Positions 31,674 to 41,829 of a DNA stretch of 64,000 nucleotides are shown here, piece after piece. Under the pieces are notes generated by a model. It had not been told where the DNA came from, made no database searches, and saw nothing but the letters and a program-made list of their open reading frames with translations. How positions within the stretch are numbered: position 1 is the first letter of the stretch; each line of letters opens with the position of its first letter. The stretch comes from Mesorhabditis belari (taxonomy: Eukaryota > Nematoda > Chromadorea > Rhabditida > Rhabditidae). The position numbers and the translations under genes are program-made. Location: contig CAUEEP010000924.1 in assembly GCA_958450365.1 (NCBI GenBank), forward strand, positions 186,001 through 250,000. Direction: 5' to 3'.

Positions 31674-32872
31674 TTTATTTTTGCAGCTTGGGCTATTGTG
31701 ACATCTTGAATTGCAGAGTCGGCCATCCTTTTTGCACGAACATCGATTGGATGAGCATTTTCCAGCACATAAGCAATGTTTATGGCCTAATGGAACACGC
31801 AAAAAATGAAATAAAGTTATAGTTACTTACCTTGTTTCCCGTGAATAGAAGAATCACCGATGGCGGCACGAAAGGAAGTTGAACGTTCCGGCACATCAGC
31901 AATAGCAAGGAAGTCCGTCTCACAAGGATAGAGTTGATTTCTTGAAAACTTCTGTGGTAGAGTCCAATTCGCCGTCCCAATCGTGTAAAGCCCATCGATT
32001 GCTTTAAAAAAAATGGTTTAAGTGAATTTAATCGAAACAAACCTTCAGTGACAACGCCCAAAAGATTTCGGTGGCCAATTTTTGGTCGATCAACCGGATC
32101 AATTGGAATTCTTACGTTCTTTCCAATATCCAAAGGCTGAAATCTAATTGTGTACATTAGGTGAAACCGAAAAACGATCATAAAAGAACCTCTCTTTAGA
32201 CGCTTGTAACATCTTGTCGGCTTGTTTTATTAGACCTGAAAAAACCTGGTATACTAGAATGAACCTGAAATCACCATCCGGTGTTGATTGGAGCTCGATA
32301 AGATCCACTTGAAAAAGCTCGTTTTGTTTTTGCATTATGATTGGCCTCACAACGACCGTTTTTTTTAAATTTCCTCTTTTCAATTCGCATTCTTCACACA
32401 CTTTGACGTAGAGACTGATGATTTCTCTAAAAATGTAGTTTGAGCCAGTAAGCAGCACATAAAATAATAAAGTCAAAAACCCACTTTGAAATACCATAAT
32501 ATCCTCGGAGATTTTGCCACATCAAGTTTATTCCAGCGTGTCCAAGTTTTTTTTTGTGTGTTTCGTGTAAGAGCTGAAAGACCGCTTCTCGCTTAATCAC
32601 TCGTTGTTGTGCTGGCATCTCTCCGCTGCCATTTTTCTCGCCCACATGATAAAGCTGCGCTCCCTTTTGTTCAATCACGAGCGCAAATCTTTTCAGCAAG
32701 TTGTTTTCGTGGTAGTTTTGTGGTAGTTTTGTGGTAGTTTTGGTTTCTCGCAGTTTTCACGATGATTGTGGAGCGTTTCAACCATCAAATTGTAGGCTTC
32801 AGCGGTTGGAATTTGTCCTCTTTTCTTCTTTTGTAAAAACACGCCAAATTCTTGGTCAAAAAGGTCCTCCAT
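31674..32872 (-). pseudogene. Broken integrase gene, Ginger/KRBA2-like, with Cys-rich tail
   Basis: Reading minus from ATG at 32872: a leader (MEDLFDQEFGVFLQKKK) and then three copies of a GTGGTAGTTTT repeat that throw the frame. An H2C2 zinc-binding region follows (HETHKKKLGHAGINLMWQN, then VCEEC), with a likely intron of about 60 bp between His and Cys parts. The start of the integrase core is QVDLIELQSTPDGDFRFILV, giving the first catalytic Asp. The next recognisable piece, QADKMLQASKER, normally lies after the core, so the second Asp and the Glu appear deleted. Downstream come DIGKNVRIPIDPVDRP, RNLLGVVTE and a final CXC-type tail (CLCAGKCSSNRCSCKKDG, CNSRCH) ending at TAG about 31674-31680. 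Relatives are Ginger transposases and host genes such as KRBA2. This copy cannot encode an active enzyme. Confidence 0.72.
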
Positions 32873-33135
32873 CTGTAAAAAAGCAGCATTTAATAGGAAA
32901 ACAAGAAAACAAAAAATTCTCCAAAAAAAGACAATAAAATTTCTTTGAAAAGTGCAGAAAATTGCAAAAAAACGCTTAAGAACATATATGTTTATATTAT
33001 TGTTCAATCTATATAAGATTTAGATTGAGTCTAAATCGGACGTCCGATATAGACTGTAATCTAAATCGGACGTCCGCGATAAGTTCAATCTAAATCGGAC
33101 GGAAATCTAAATAGGACACAACATATATATATATA

Positions 33136-33584
33136 TGTTGTGTCCGATTTAGATTGAACTTATCGCGGACGTCCGATTTAGATTACAGTCTATATAGGAC
33201 GTCCGATACAGATCGAACAATAATAAACGTGCTTAATATATGTTCTTAAGCGTTTTTTTGCAATTTTCTGCGCTTTTCAAAGAAATTTTCAAAGAACATA
33301 TGTTTAGCACGTTTATTATTGTTCGATCTGTATCGGACGTCCGATATAGACTGTAATCAATAAAAGACCTTTGAAAAATGCAGAAAACTACAGAAAACGC
33401 TTAAGAACATATATTAAGCATGTTTATATTATTGTTCAATCCATATAAGATTTAGATTGAATCTAAATCGGACGTCCGATATAGACTGTAATCTAAATCG
33501 GACGTCCGCGATAAGTTCAATCTAAATCGGACGTCCGATTTAGATTCAATCTAAATCGGACGGAAATCTAAATAGGACACAACA
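33136..33584. mobile_element. Short non-autonomous relative of the Ginger-like element
   Basis: The element is 449 bp. It begins TGTTGTGTCCGATTTAGATT and ends with the inverse, separated from the larger element by a 12-bp TATATATATATA. It keeps the end regions with GGACGTCCGA modules and the AACGTGCTTAATATATGTTC string shared with both ends of the larger element (about 31490-31510 and 32970-32995), but no integrase. The two lie head to tail in one TA tract. Confidence 0.8.
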
Positions 33585-33599
33585 TATATATATATGCTT

Positions 33600-34270
33600 T
33601 ATTCAGGGGCGAATAGGAAGCGAATCAGATAATCATAACCTATATAACATACTGCTAAAATACTTTCACAAAAAAAGAAAGAAAACTAAAAATAGTACAG
33701 TAAGACTACAGTTAGGAAACACGGGTATAAGAAGATTAAAGATAGAGCAGATTTGAAATGGCAATAAGATCTAATTCGTTTACAGATACTTTCAATTTTC
33801 CTACAGACGAGAAGATACCGGACGGGAGCTTATTCCAAAACTTATTCCAAAGCTTATTCCAAAGCTTATTCCTGTAAACTAATACGGTTCGCAAAAGAAT
33901 GATAAAGGGAAAGATGATGGGGATGAGAACCGACCGAAATTTGATAAGGATCACTACGTGTACTTCTAGGAGTTTCCACAATTTTCAAGAGGCTTATGCT
34001 TCAAGAGTTGCAATTAGAAAGAGAATATATTAGAGAATATATTAGAGGATGTATTAGAGGATATATTAGAGAATATATTGTAAAATTATACGATAAATAT
34101 GAAATTATTTTTGATGAATAATATTTATATAAAAAGAAAGCTTAAAAGCTTGACAATAAAATGGTTTGATTTGATTTTAATGTGAATTAGAGATTCGCGT
34201 TTAAAGGCCCGTGAATTAATCAGAAAAATCACTCGCAAAAAGTGAGAAAATGGAGAAAATCGCCTTTTAT
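33600..34270 (-). other. Intergenic; possible LINE reverse-transcriptase C-terminal scrap
   Basis: A minus-strand frame at 33736-33981 contains RTVLVYRNKLWNK and KLPSGIFSSVGKLKVSVNEL, which resembles the WNKLP...FK motif near the end of many non-LTR retrotransposon reverse transcriptases, with the NKLW part expanded by a small tandem repeat (CAAAGCTTATTC). No other domain remains. A GAGAATATATTA repeat follows at 34020-34080. Confidence 0.3.
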
Positions 34271-34274
34271 TGGG

Positions 34275-34905
34275 CAATCCTGATCCACATCAAGTACAAA
34301 ATTTTCTTTTTGTGTAGCACGTAAAAATCTACTTAATAACTTTTTTATAATGATATCCAGATAGCGTAAAAAAACTTGAGTTTTCAAAATACTTCTACTG
34401 GAAAAAAAGTTATTAAGACAAACCGGTTTTTGATGAAAGCTGTGGGGTTATCGACATCGACTTTTACGTCATATGATTAGAGCTCTTGCCGAAGAAGGAA
34501 TTGAATCCCTACACAGAAAATTGGCAAACTAAATAGCTAAGATGAAAGAAGAAATGCGGCTGAAGAGCGCTGTGAATTGGCTTTGCATTGATGTCCTGTC
34601 GTCTGACGCGGGAAAATTTGCCCATTTAGTTTTTATTTGCCATGTGTCTGTTGTTTGTTATCAGCTTAATTTCTATTTCTATTTGTTTTGCATAATTCTT
34701 GACACTTTTAGAGTCGACGTCTACGATCACCCACAGCTTCCATCCAAAAACACATTTGTCTCAATAACTTTTTTTCCAGTAGAAGGATTTTGAAAACTCA
34801 AGTTTTTTTACGCTATCTGGATATCATTATAAAAAAGTTACTAAGTAGATTTTTACTTGCTACAAAAAGAAAATTTTACCTTTCTTCGTACTTGATGTGC
34901 CACGC
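34275..34905. mobile_element. Inverted-repeat element with arms of about 150 bp
   Basis: ATCAAGTACAAAATTTTCTT, AAAATCTACTTAATAACTTT, ATGATATCCAGATAGCGTAA and CTTCTACTGGAAAAAAAGTT (34290-34415) are matched inverted at 34765-34900. The interior (34420-34760) has an 83-codon open frame with no recognised family. A non-autonomous DNA element is the best reading. Confidence 0.75.
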
Positions 34906-35309
34906 GGAGCACCGCGTACACACTACGGTGCCGTAATGCCTTTTAGAAAAGCATCGAAAACGGTGACTTTCTCAAGATATGGTGTTAGAACGGTGATTTT
35001 CGGTAAAAGTAGGAATTGTTGAGGTTTTAAACTTGTGATCGGATCATATTGGGCTAGTCCGATCGGTTGGTCCGATCGGTTGGACCGAGCGAAAATGTGT
35101 GACCTCAGTTTAGAACTGCTACAAAACTCTAGTTTCTGGTTCAGAACTCAAATTGATTAGTGTTTAATTGATTCAACTATTTATAAATTCAAAAATGAAA
35201 TTTCACGTTAACAAAACAACAATAAACTAGCAAGTAAACAATAAAATTTTACAAAAACAACTTTACAATAAAACCTAATGTTCTTAGTGGCTATTGTCCA
35301 TGTCTAGCA

Positions 35310-35458
35310 AAGGATCAACTTCGATAATCAACTTCGATAATCAACTTCGATAATCAACTTCGATAATCAACTTCGATAATCAACTTCGATAATCAACTTC
35401 GATAATCAACTTCGATAATCAACTTCGATAATCAACTTTGATAATCAACTTCGAACTC
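35310..35458 (+). repeat. 13-bp minisatellite AATCAACTTCGAT
   Basis: Eleven nearly perfect units; one has TTTGAT. Confidence 0.92.
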
Positions 35459-35639
35459 AGACGAAACTTGACTCAAAAAGACAGAAAGAAACAGACAGAA
35501 AGCAGCTCAAAATAGAAAACAGAGGTTTCGCTTGTATTTTAGAAATTGTAGATGTAAAATGCTAATATGGATTAATACGGAATTTAATATGGATTAATAC
35601 ATTTAATATGGAAGCCCGATCATCGGATTGGTCGGATCG

Positions 35640-35885
35640 GATCGGTCTTAATCCAATCCAATCCGATCCGATCCGATCCGATCCGATCCAATCCGATCCG
35701 ATTCGATCCGATCCGATCCGATCCAATCCGATCCAATCCAATCCGATCAGATCCAATCCAATCCAATCCGATCCAATCCAATCCAATCCGATCCAATCCG
35801 ATCCAATCCAATCCGATCCGATCCGATCCAATCCAATCCAATCCGATCCAATTCGATCCAATCCAATCCAATCCAATCCGATCGA
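35640..35885 (+). repeat. 5/10-bp satellite (ATCCA/ATCCG)n
   Basis: About 48 pentamers, ATCCA or ATCCG in irregular order, consensus GATCCAATCC. Because the unit is not a multiple of three and lacks stop codons in most phases, frames on both strands stay open; none is a gene. Confidence 0.92.
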
Positions 35886-36368
35886 ATGTCTAGTATAATA
35901 AAAGAGTACCTTTTAGCTAGCTCTGTAGCTCTGTTCATTCATCACCTTGAATGAGAAGGAGGTTTTGAAGGGGTAAACTTTAAAGCTTTAAACTCTAAAG
36001 CGCATAATTTCTACTCAACGATTTTCATTTCTGATTCATTTACCCAATCAGATGAGTTTACCCAATGAGATGAGTCACTTTATTTTACTGTGACTGTGAC
36101 GTGTCTCCTTCAAATGATTGCTCTTGTGAAAAATCCACAAGAGAAGAAAAAAATGGAGTAACTTGGAAAGACGAAGAAAAAAAGAGCAAAAATAGAGGAG
36201 AAGACGTGTCGGGGTAATGGCAAATATTTAGTCGATTCTTTCTTTTTTTTTTTTTTTTGCATCACTCAATCTTGGGAGGAGTTTAGTGGGGTACAAATAC
36301 GATTGACCCGATCGGGAAACCATTCAGGAAAAGAAAAACGGACGATCTCACGACATTTATCCATAACA

Positions 36369-39300
36369 ATGCTTACTATTTTGCTCTCGTTCATCGTTTC
36401 AGGTTTGCACTTGGGATTTTTCAGAATTTGTATTAGTTTTATATTTCTGTATTAGTTTTAGTTCTAAAGTTTTCTTTGCATTAACTTTTTGTGAACTTTT
36501 TTGGGTTTTTTGTTAAGTTGGGTTAACTTTTAACTTTTAAAAGTTGTTTTTAACCGGAAAATCTTGCAATTTGTGCTTGCTTCTCAAGACAAATCTTGTT
36601 TTGAGTGCGTTTTTTCTGACAATCAGTGATTGGTTCCCTAAAAAGCTTTGTAAAAGTCTCTAAAAAAACTTGAAAAACTACCGGGTGCGTCATAATTATT
36701 GCAACAAGATACCCAAGGCATTGCACTCAAGGCATTGCACACCAAGAAGTTTCACTGGAAGAAGATTTTTAAACATAAATAGCTTTATTTAACAGCAACA
36801 AATAAGGAAACAAGAGATCATTCGATATGACCGCCTTTTGCCTTGATAACAGCCCTTAATCGGTTCGGATATGCCTCCACTGCGGCCCGAATGTCATCTT
36901 GAGGAGTCGCCTTCCATCCTTTGGTCAAAGACTTCTTCAATAAATCCAAACTTGTGTGTTTTCGAGAGCAGACATTAGCCTCTAAGATTTCCCAAATGGA
37001 AAAGTCCATCACATTGAGATCCGGTGAGTTTGGAGGCCATTCATCCTTGGTGATCACTGAGGGAAAGTTGGCCACACACCAGTCCTGAACCGTCTTCTTT
37101 GTGTGAGCGGGAGGCAATTAGGCAAGAATAAAGAAGATAGAACGCAACACAACAAAAAAGGGGGCCAAAAAAAATAAGAAAGCTGTTTGGAAAACGGTCT
37201 TTGAACTCTTGTTGCAATAATTATGACGCACCCTGTATTGTAATCAAGTCTGATCCGATCAGCGAAATTTTGCCATCATTGGCTACGTCCAGCCTTCCAT
37301 TGCGCATCAAATAATACCTAAATTGGGCTATTTACGGTAGCGGTTACGGTAATTTTCCAAATTGTCCACCTTTTAGAAAAAGGTTTTACTCGCGAGAACT
37401 GATAAACTGAAAGAAAAATTTGCTAGATTTGATTTTCGATGCTGATAGAGTGATAGAAAAATTTGGCCGCATAATAAGCCGGCATACGAAGTAAAATGTT
37501 AGTTAAATATTTCGAATTTTACTTAGTACTTATAGTTAGCGTGTTCTAGACATGGTTATCGGGTCGGATCGGATCAGGGCCGATCGGATTCGATTCGATA
37601 GATCCGATCAATTGGGCTAGTTCAATAGGATCCGATAGATCCGACCGATCGAGCTAGTTCAATACGATCCGATAGATCCGATAGATCCGACCAATTGGGC
37701 TAGTTCAATAGGATCCGATAGATCCGACCAACCGGGCTAACCCGATAGGATCCGATAGATCCGACCGATCGAGCTAGTTCAATAGGATCCGATAGATCCG
37801 ACCAATTGGGCTAGTTCAATGGGATCCGATAGATCCGACCAATTGGGCTAGTTCGATAGGATCCGATAGATCCGACCAATTGGGCTAGTTCAATGGGATC
37901 CGATAGATCCGACCGATCGAGCTAGTTCAATAGGATCCGATAGATCCGACCGATCGAGCTAACCCGATCCGATCTTATCTGATTGTACCAAAAAAACCCT
38001 GTCTACCGTTTTCTAGATATCAACGCCTTGGTGATCGGTGGTGGTGCCTCGCCAAACACTTGCCAGCCATGCCTCGATGCACAGAGTCAATGGATGAGTT
38101 GGGGAGCATGGAGTACTTGTCAAAGGAATCCATATGGAGGTGAGAATTAGTCACTAGGTCAAGATTAGCTTTCAATTAATTATCCTTTAAAAGCTTTAGT
38201 TGATTCGCAAACGAGAACCCGGCAATGCTCGGGTTCGAATTGTCAGGGAGCCGCCGATGAGTCGAGACAGTGCCAAGTCTATCGAGAGCCGACTCCAGAA
38301 TGGAATCAATGGGGATCATGGAGCAGTTGCAGGTTTGAAAAAAGATAGATAAAGATGTAGCTTGACTTCTAGCAAGTCATGCGGTGGTGGAGTTCAAGTG
38401 AGGACAAGGACGTGCAATACACAATGTGGTGTTTGCACTTGTCAAGGTCCGGCCACAGAGGAAAGGGCGTGTAACTCGCAGGTAAGCAGTGATTTGGACT
38501 TTTACTTACCTAGCTTATCTACTTATCTAGCTATATTCCATGTTTAGGCTTGTTGCTCGTGGACCCAATGGTCAGAGTGGTCAGCTTGTTCGGTGTCTTG
38601 CGGAAACGGGATTCAGACGAGAAATCGCGGCTGCAGTTGCGCTGACAACTCGGTAAGCGATTAGAACAATATAGTAACAATATAGTAACAATATAGTAGT
38701 TTAAATAGCTCTATAGTCTTCTACCTTTAGTGCCCCGGCTCATCGATTGATGTGAGCGATTGTGCGGCTCGAGTTCCATGCCCAATCTGTAACACTTGTT
38801 ATCAGCCACCGCAGCCGATTGTCCCCCCGCCGCCAGTTGCATGCACTACTTGTCAACAGGTAAATGAAATCAGCTATAGTATACCGAAAACAGGCTTTAC
38901 TTTACCTAAAACAGGCTGATTTCTACAAAATCAGTCTAAATACCTATCTCTAGCATTACAGACGTTAGATGAATGGAAAGAGGAATGTAAAGAGCTTAAA
39001 AGTACAGTAAAGATTCAGTTCTTGTCCATTACAGTAAGTCAGAGCAGCTAAATATCTGTTAAACTGAATAGCTATTAAACTAAATATCTGCTAAATTGAA
39101 GGTAAAGAGGCTCTTTTCCTTAATCATGGTCTTTTAAAAGTTTCGTGGTTTTTTGCAATTCTTGTTTTTTTAGTCTTGTTTTAGTTTTGAAGCCTTTTGA
39201 AATTGTTTTAACGTATTAAGAATGCTCCAGTTTGCTCCAAGAATGCTCCCACATGCGCCAGTTTATTTGATCAGAATTGAAAGAACAATCTTAGGGAAGG

Positions 39301-40144
39301 GTCTAACAATTCTTGGTCTACTATCGGAAAGCTTGCTTCTTACACTGAAATCAGCATAGCATTGGCTGCATAAGCAAAAGATGTCTGTTCTAATCACCAT
39401 TCTTCGTCGGACACTGGTGACTCTACAATGAGCCGGATGACAAACTCCGACTGCAATGAGCCGGATGAAGAGGTCAAAACGGATGCGCCACAAATCGTGA
39501 CGAGCCTCGAAAACGAGACGATCAACAGCCAAGAAGAAGGCGACGCTGAGGGTCCGACTGAAGACGTTGACTCTGACGATGTTGACGGAGGCAGAGGTGT
39601 TGGCGCTGACGGACGCAGAACCCTGTCATGATTGTGCTTTGCTGAGCTGAGACGGCCAGGTAGCCGTCGAAAACAACAAAGAATTGTAAAAGACCACGAA
39701 ACTTTTAAAAGACCAAGGAACTTTTAAAAGATCAGGGAACTTTTAAAAAACCACGAAACTTTCTAAAGACTACGAAACTTTTAAAAGACCACTAAACTCT
39801 CTAAAGACGACGAAACTTTCTAGGGACCACAATTCGGGGAAAGAGCCGTTAAAGATATTCAGTTTTTGACTGCTTACTATAATACTGTACGGAAATCATG
39901 AAACTTTACCAGATTTTAAGGCTTAACGATACGAAACGATACGTAAAACGAAGCAATTTTCTTTTTCGCAATTCTACATAGTATTCCTGATTGAAGAAAA
40001 GAAACATTGTCGCTTAATTTCTCATTTTGAAATTTTCAGTACCAGCCACCAACTTGTAACACTTGTGGCTACAGGACGATTCGAACAGCGATCGCTTTGG
40101 CGAAAAATTCAACCCTTCCAATTACACAAATCAAAAAGCATTAA
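36369..40144 (+). CDS. Secreted thrombospondin type 1 repeat protein
   Basis: Seven exons in phase: 36369-36402, 38017-38139, 38200-38332, 38373-38481, 38548-38652, 38731-38859 and 40040-40144, giving 244-245 residues. The start ATG opens a hydrophobic stretch ([11 protein letters not shown]) that continues over the first splice junction and serves as a signal peptide. Three TSP1 repeats show the WxxWxxW tryptophan ladder followed by Cys: Trp37/40/43-Cys46, Trp87/90/93-Cys96 and Trp138/141/144-Cys147, each followed by R-T-R- or T-R-N-type basic strands and spaced Cys. Residues from about 185 form a Cys/Pro-rich tail with CNTC twice. TSP1 domains bind glycosaminoglycans and receptors outside the cell; a matrix or signalling role is inferred only from this. 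Intron 1 (1.6 kb) holds a Tc1-like element and a minisatellite; intron 6 (1.2 kb) holds a fold-back. The exact end of exon 7 is the least certain part. Confidence 0.9.
36681..37235 (-). mobile_element. Deleted Tc1/mariner-superfamily element in TSP1-gene intron 1
   Basis: The element is 555 bp, flanked by TA (36679-36680 and 37236-37237). Its inverted ends of about 27 bp (CCGGGTGCGTCATAATTATT against CAGGGTGCGTCATAATTATT, then GCAACAAG) differ at one base. The minus strand (37117-36818) keeps the C-terminal 99 codons of a transposase: [39 protein letters not shown] and [12 protein letters not shown]. The final catalytic residue is Asp in LNVMDFS, pointing to a DDxD branch related to nematode and insect DD37D types. 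The two upstream Asp regions are absent. Confidence 0.88.
37240..37320 (-). pseudogene. Exon-like sequence on the minus strand beside the Tc1-like element
   Basis: After a TTTAG acceptor-like site at about 37320 the minus strand reads [16 protein letters not shown] and then [10 protein letters not shown] before meeting the TA at the element boundary. Composition is coding-like and unlike the intron around it. No family was recognised and no continuation was found on the far side of the element. It may be a fragment of a decayed gene disrupted by the insertion. Confidence 0.25.
37555..37985 (+). repeat. Complex minisatellite with GGATCCGATAGATCCGACC core
   Basis: About ten units of 37-41 bp built from GGATCCGATAGATCCGACCA plus ATTGGGCTAGTTCAATA, with CGATCGAGCTAGTTC and CGGGCTAACCCG variants. 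It ends about 30 bp before exon 2 of the TSP1 gene. Confidence 0.88.
39115..39725. mobile_element. Fold-back in TSP1-gene intron 6 enclosing an open frame
   Basis: GGTCTTTTAAAAGTTTCGTG (39128) plus TTGCAATTCTTG is matched inverted by CAAAGAATTG and CACGAAACTTTTAAAAGACC (39677-39708). The right arm continues as seven or so tandem AAAAGACCACGAAACTTT units (39690-39830). The interior is G/C-rich around 39428-39631, with an acidic 67-codon plus-strand frame rich in Glu, Asp and Thr and no recognised family. This is a second case of a coding-like segment between inverted repeats. Confidence 0.5.
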
Positions 40145-40196
40145 ATATTTCAAATTTATAAACAAAAAGGAAGAATTTCTGAAAAAAACAAAATCT

Positions 40197-40920
40197 CACA
40201 ATTACACAACCCGAAAGAGTGAAAATGGTGAACATTGTGAACAAGAAAGAACAAGAAAGAACAAGAAAGAACAAGAAAGAACAAGAGAGAACAAAGAACA
40301 AGAAAGAACAGGAAAGAACAAGAACAACAAAGGTTTTTGGAAAATAAAAATAAAAAGATGAATCAAATCAAGTCAAGCACGAGTAACAGATTCGCAAGTA
40401 GGCTCTCGAATAGGCTTAAACAGGCTTAAACAGATTCAAGTAGACTCTCGACAGATTCTAGATTAAACAGATTCAAGATTCAAGTAGGCTCTCGACTTCA
40501 ATTAGGAGAACTGAAAACTGTCGATGAAAATCCGAAAATGAACGATGAAAAGGTAGTCAAATAATTGAATTCAAGAAATAAGAGAAAGTTTTTATTGAAG
40601 TATCACAAAAGTATTTGTATTTTTTATTAGCTTTTTGATTTTCTATGGGGAAAAAAAGCTTGATTCTACTTGTTTACCACAATCTTCTGCAAACTGCAAA
40701 CTTCACAATTACACAACCCGAAAGAGTGAAAATGGTGAACATTGTGAACAAGAAAGAAGAAGAAAGAAGAAGAAAGAAGAAGAAAGAAGAAGAAAGAAGA
40801 AGAAAGAAGAAGAAAGAAGAAGAAAGAAGAAGAAAGAAGAAGAAAGAAGAAGAAAGAAGAAGAAAGAAGAAGAAAGAAGAAGAAAGAACAACAAGAACAA
40901 CAAAGTTTTTTTGGAAAATA
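40197..40920 (+). repeat. Duplicated segment with two different AAGAAAGAA arrays
   Basis: A block starting CACAATTACACAACCCGAAA and continuing GAGTGAAAATGGTGAACATT occurs at 40197 and 40703, identical over about 54 bp. Each copy runs into a tandem array and then AACAACAAAG followed by TTTTTGGAAAAT. The array is about nine units of AACAAGAAAG in the first copy and about fifteen units of AAGAAGAAAG in the second, so the arrays diverged after duplication. The first block starts about 50 bp past the TSP1 gene's stop codon. Confidence 0.85.
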
Positions 40921-40994
40921 TGCGGAATTTTTCTTTTGAAAGGAAGTATTGCAAAGAGGCACCAATACAAAAAAAATATATTGAAAATTCCCTA

Positions 40995-41194
40995 TTTTAG
41001 CACGTTGACGACGATGGCGTTTTTGCACAAACAATCGCATGGGACAACGTTGTTTTTTTTCGACAAAAAATGTCACCTGACATTAGGTGACAATTCGCCT
41101 GGGACATTGTCACCTGATGTCAGGTGACAATGTCCCAGGCGAACGAATATGTGTCAGACAGCATCAGGTGACAATGTCGTCAACGTGTTAAAAA
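40995..41194. mobile_element. MITE with TTTTAGCACGTTGACGAC ends
   Basis: About 200 bp. The ends TTTTAGCACGTTGACGAC and GTCGTCAACGTGTTAAAA are inverted copies with one mismatch. An inner palindrome is built from GGTGACAATGTCCCAGGCGA and its inverse. Confidence 0.8.
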
Positions 41195-41269
41195 GCTATT
41201 TTTAAAAAAAACAATAACCGTAAATGTGATTTGACAAATTTTCGGTAAAATGAGCATAATGGGAAACTT

Positions 41270-41412
41270 GAAAAGTGTTTTAAAAGTACTGTAAAGTACT
41301 GTAAAGTATTTTAAGTACTTTAAAAGTACTTTAAGAGTACTTTAAAAGTACTGTAAAGTACTATAAAGTACTGTAAAGTACTGTAAAGTACTTTAAAAGT
41401 ACTGTAAAGTCA
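41270..41412 (+). repeat. Minisatellite AAAGTACTGTAAAGTACT
   Basis: About thirteen self-complementary AGTACT-containing units of 9-11 bp. Confidence 0.85.
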
Positions 41413-41829
41413 AATTTTTGTCTGGGTTCCGGTAAATCCCAAAAAGAAAAGTTCATCATAAGGGAATATCTTTTAAATTATAAGAAGTTAAAGATTTTTT
41501 TGGTCTTGTTTAGATCTGTTTCTCTCGACTGTGCATTTTCTAAAGCTTGTCAACTTTTGAAAGCCACCAAAACCGTAATCCTGTTTGAGAAGAACACACT
41601 TTAGCTAGCAACGGAAGCCTCGCTGAGCTTGCTGAGCCGAGCAAATGCTATGCGACAGCCAGTCTTTCTATTTTAGCTCGTTTCTTTGAGGATCCACAAA
41701 GGAAAGCGAAAAATTCATAAAAATTGCTAAACTTGATATAATGGAACCAAGATATCAGTACTTTTCATAAGTTGACACATTTTAGAAAACGCATTCTTTG
41801 AGAAGAACACCCTTTAGCTAACAACGGAA

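Larger units (their letters stand above)
30816..33123. mobile_element. Ginger-like DNA transposon, interrupted and decayed
   Basis: The element is 2308 bp, beginning TGTTGTGTCCGATTTAGG and ending with the inverse (GGACACAACA). It sits in TA-repeat DNA, so the target duplication reads as TATA. The ends fit the TGTNR form described for Ginger transposons, whose transposase resembles Gypsy-type integrase. The right terminal region carries GGACGTCCGA modules as in its neighbours. Inside are a minus-strand integrase gene (31674-32872) and an inserted mariner (30903-31480). Confidence 0.75.
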
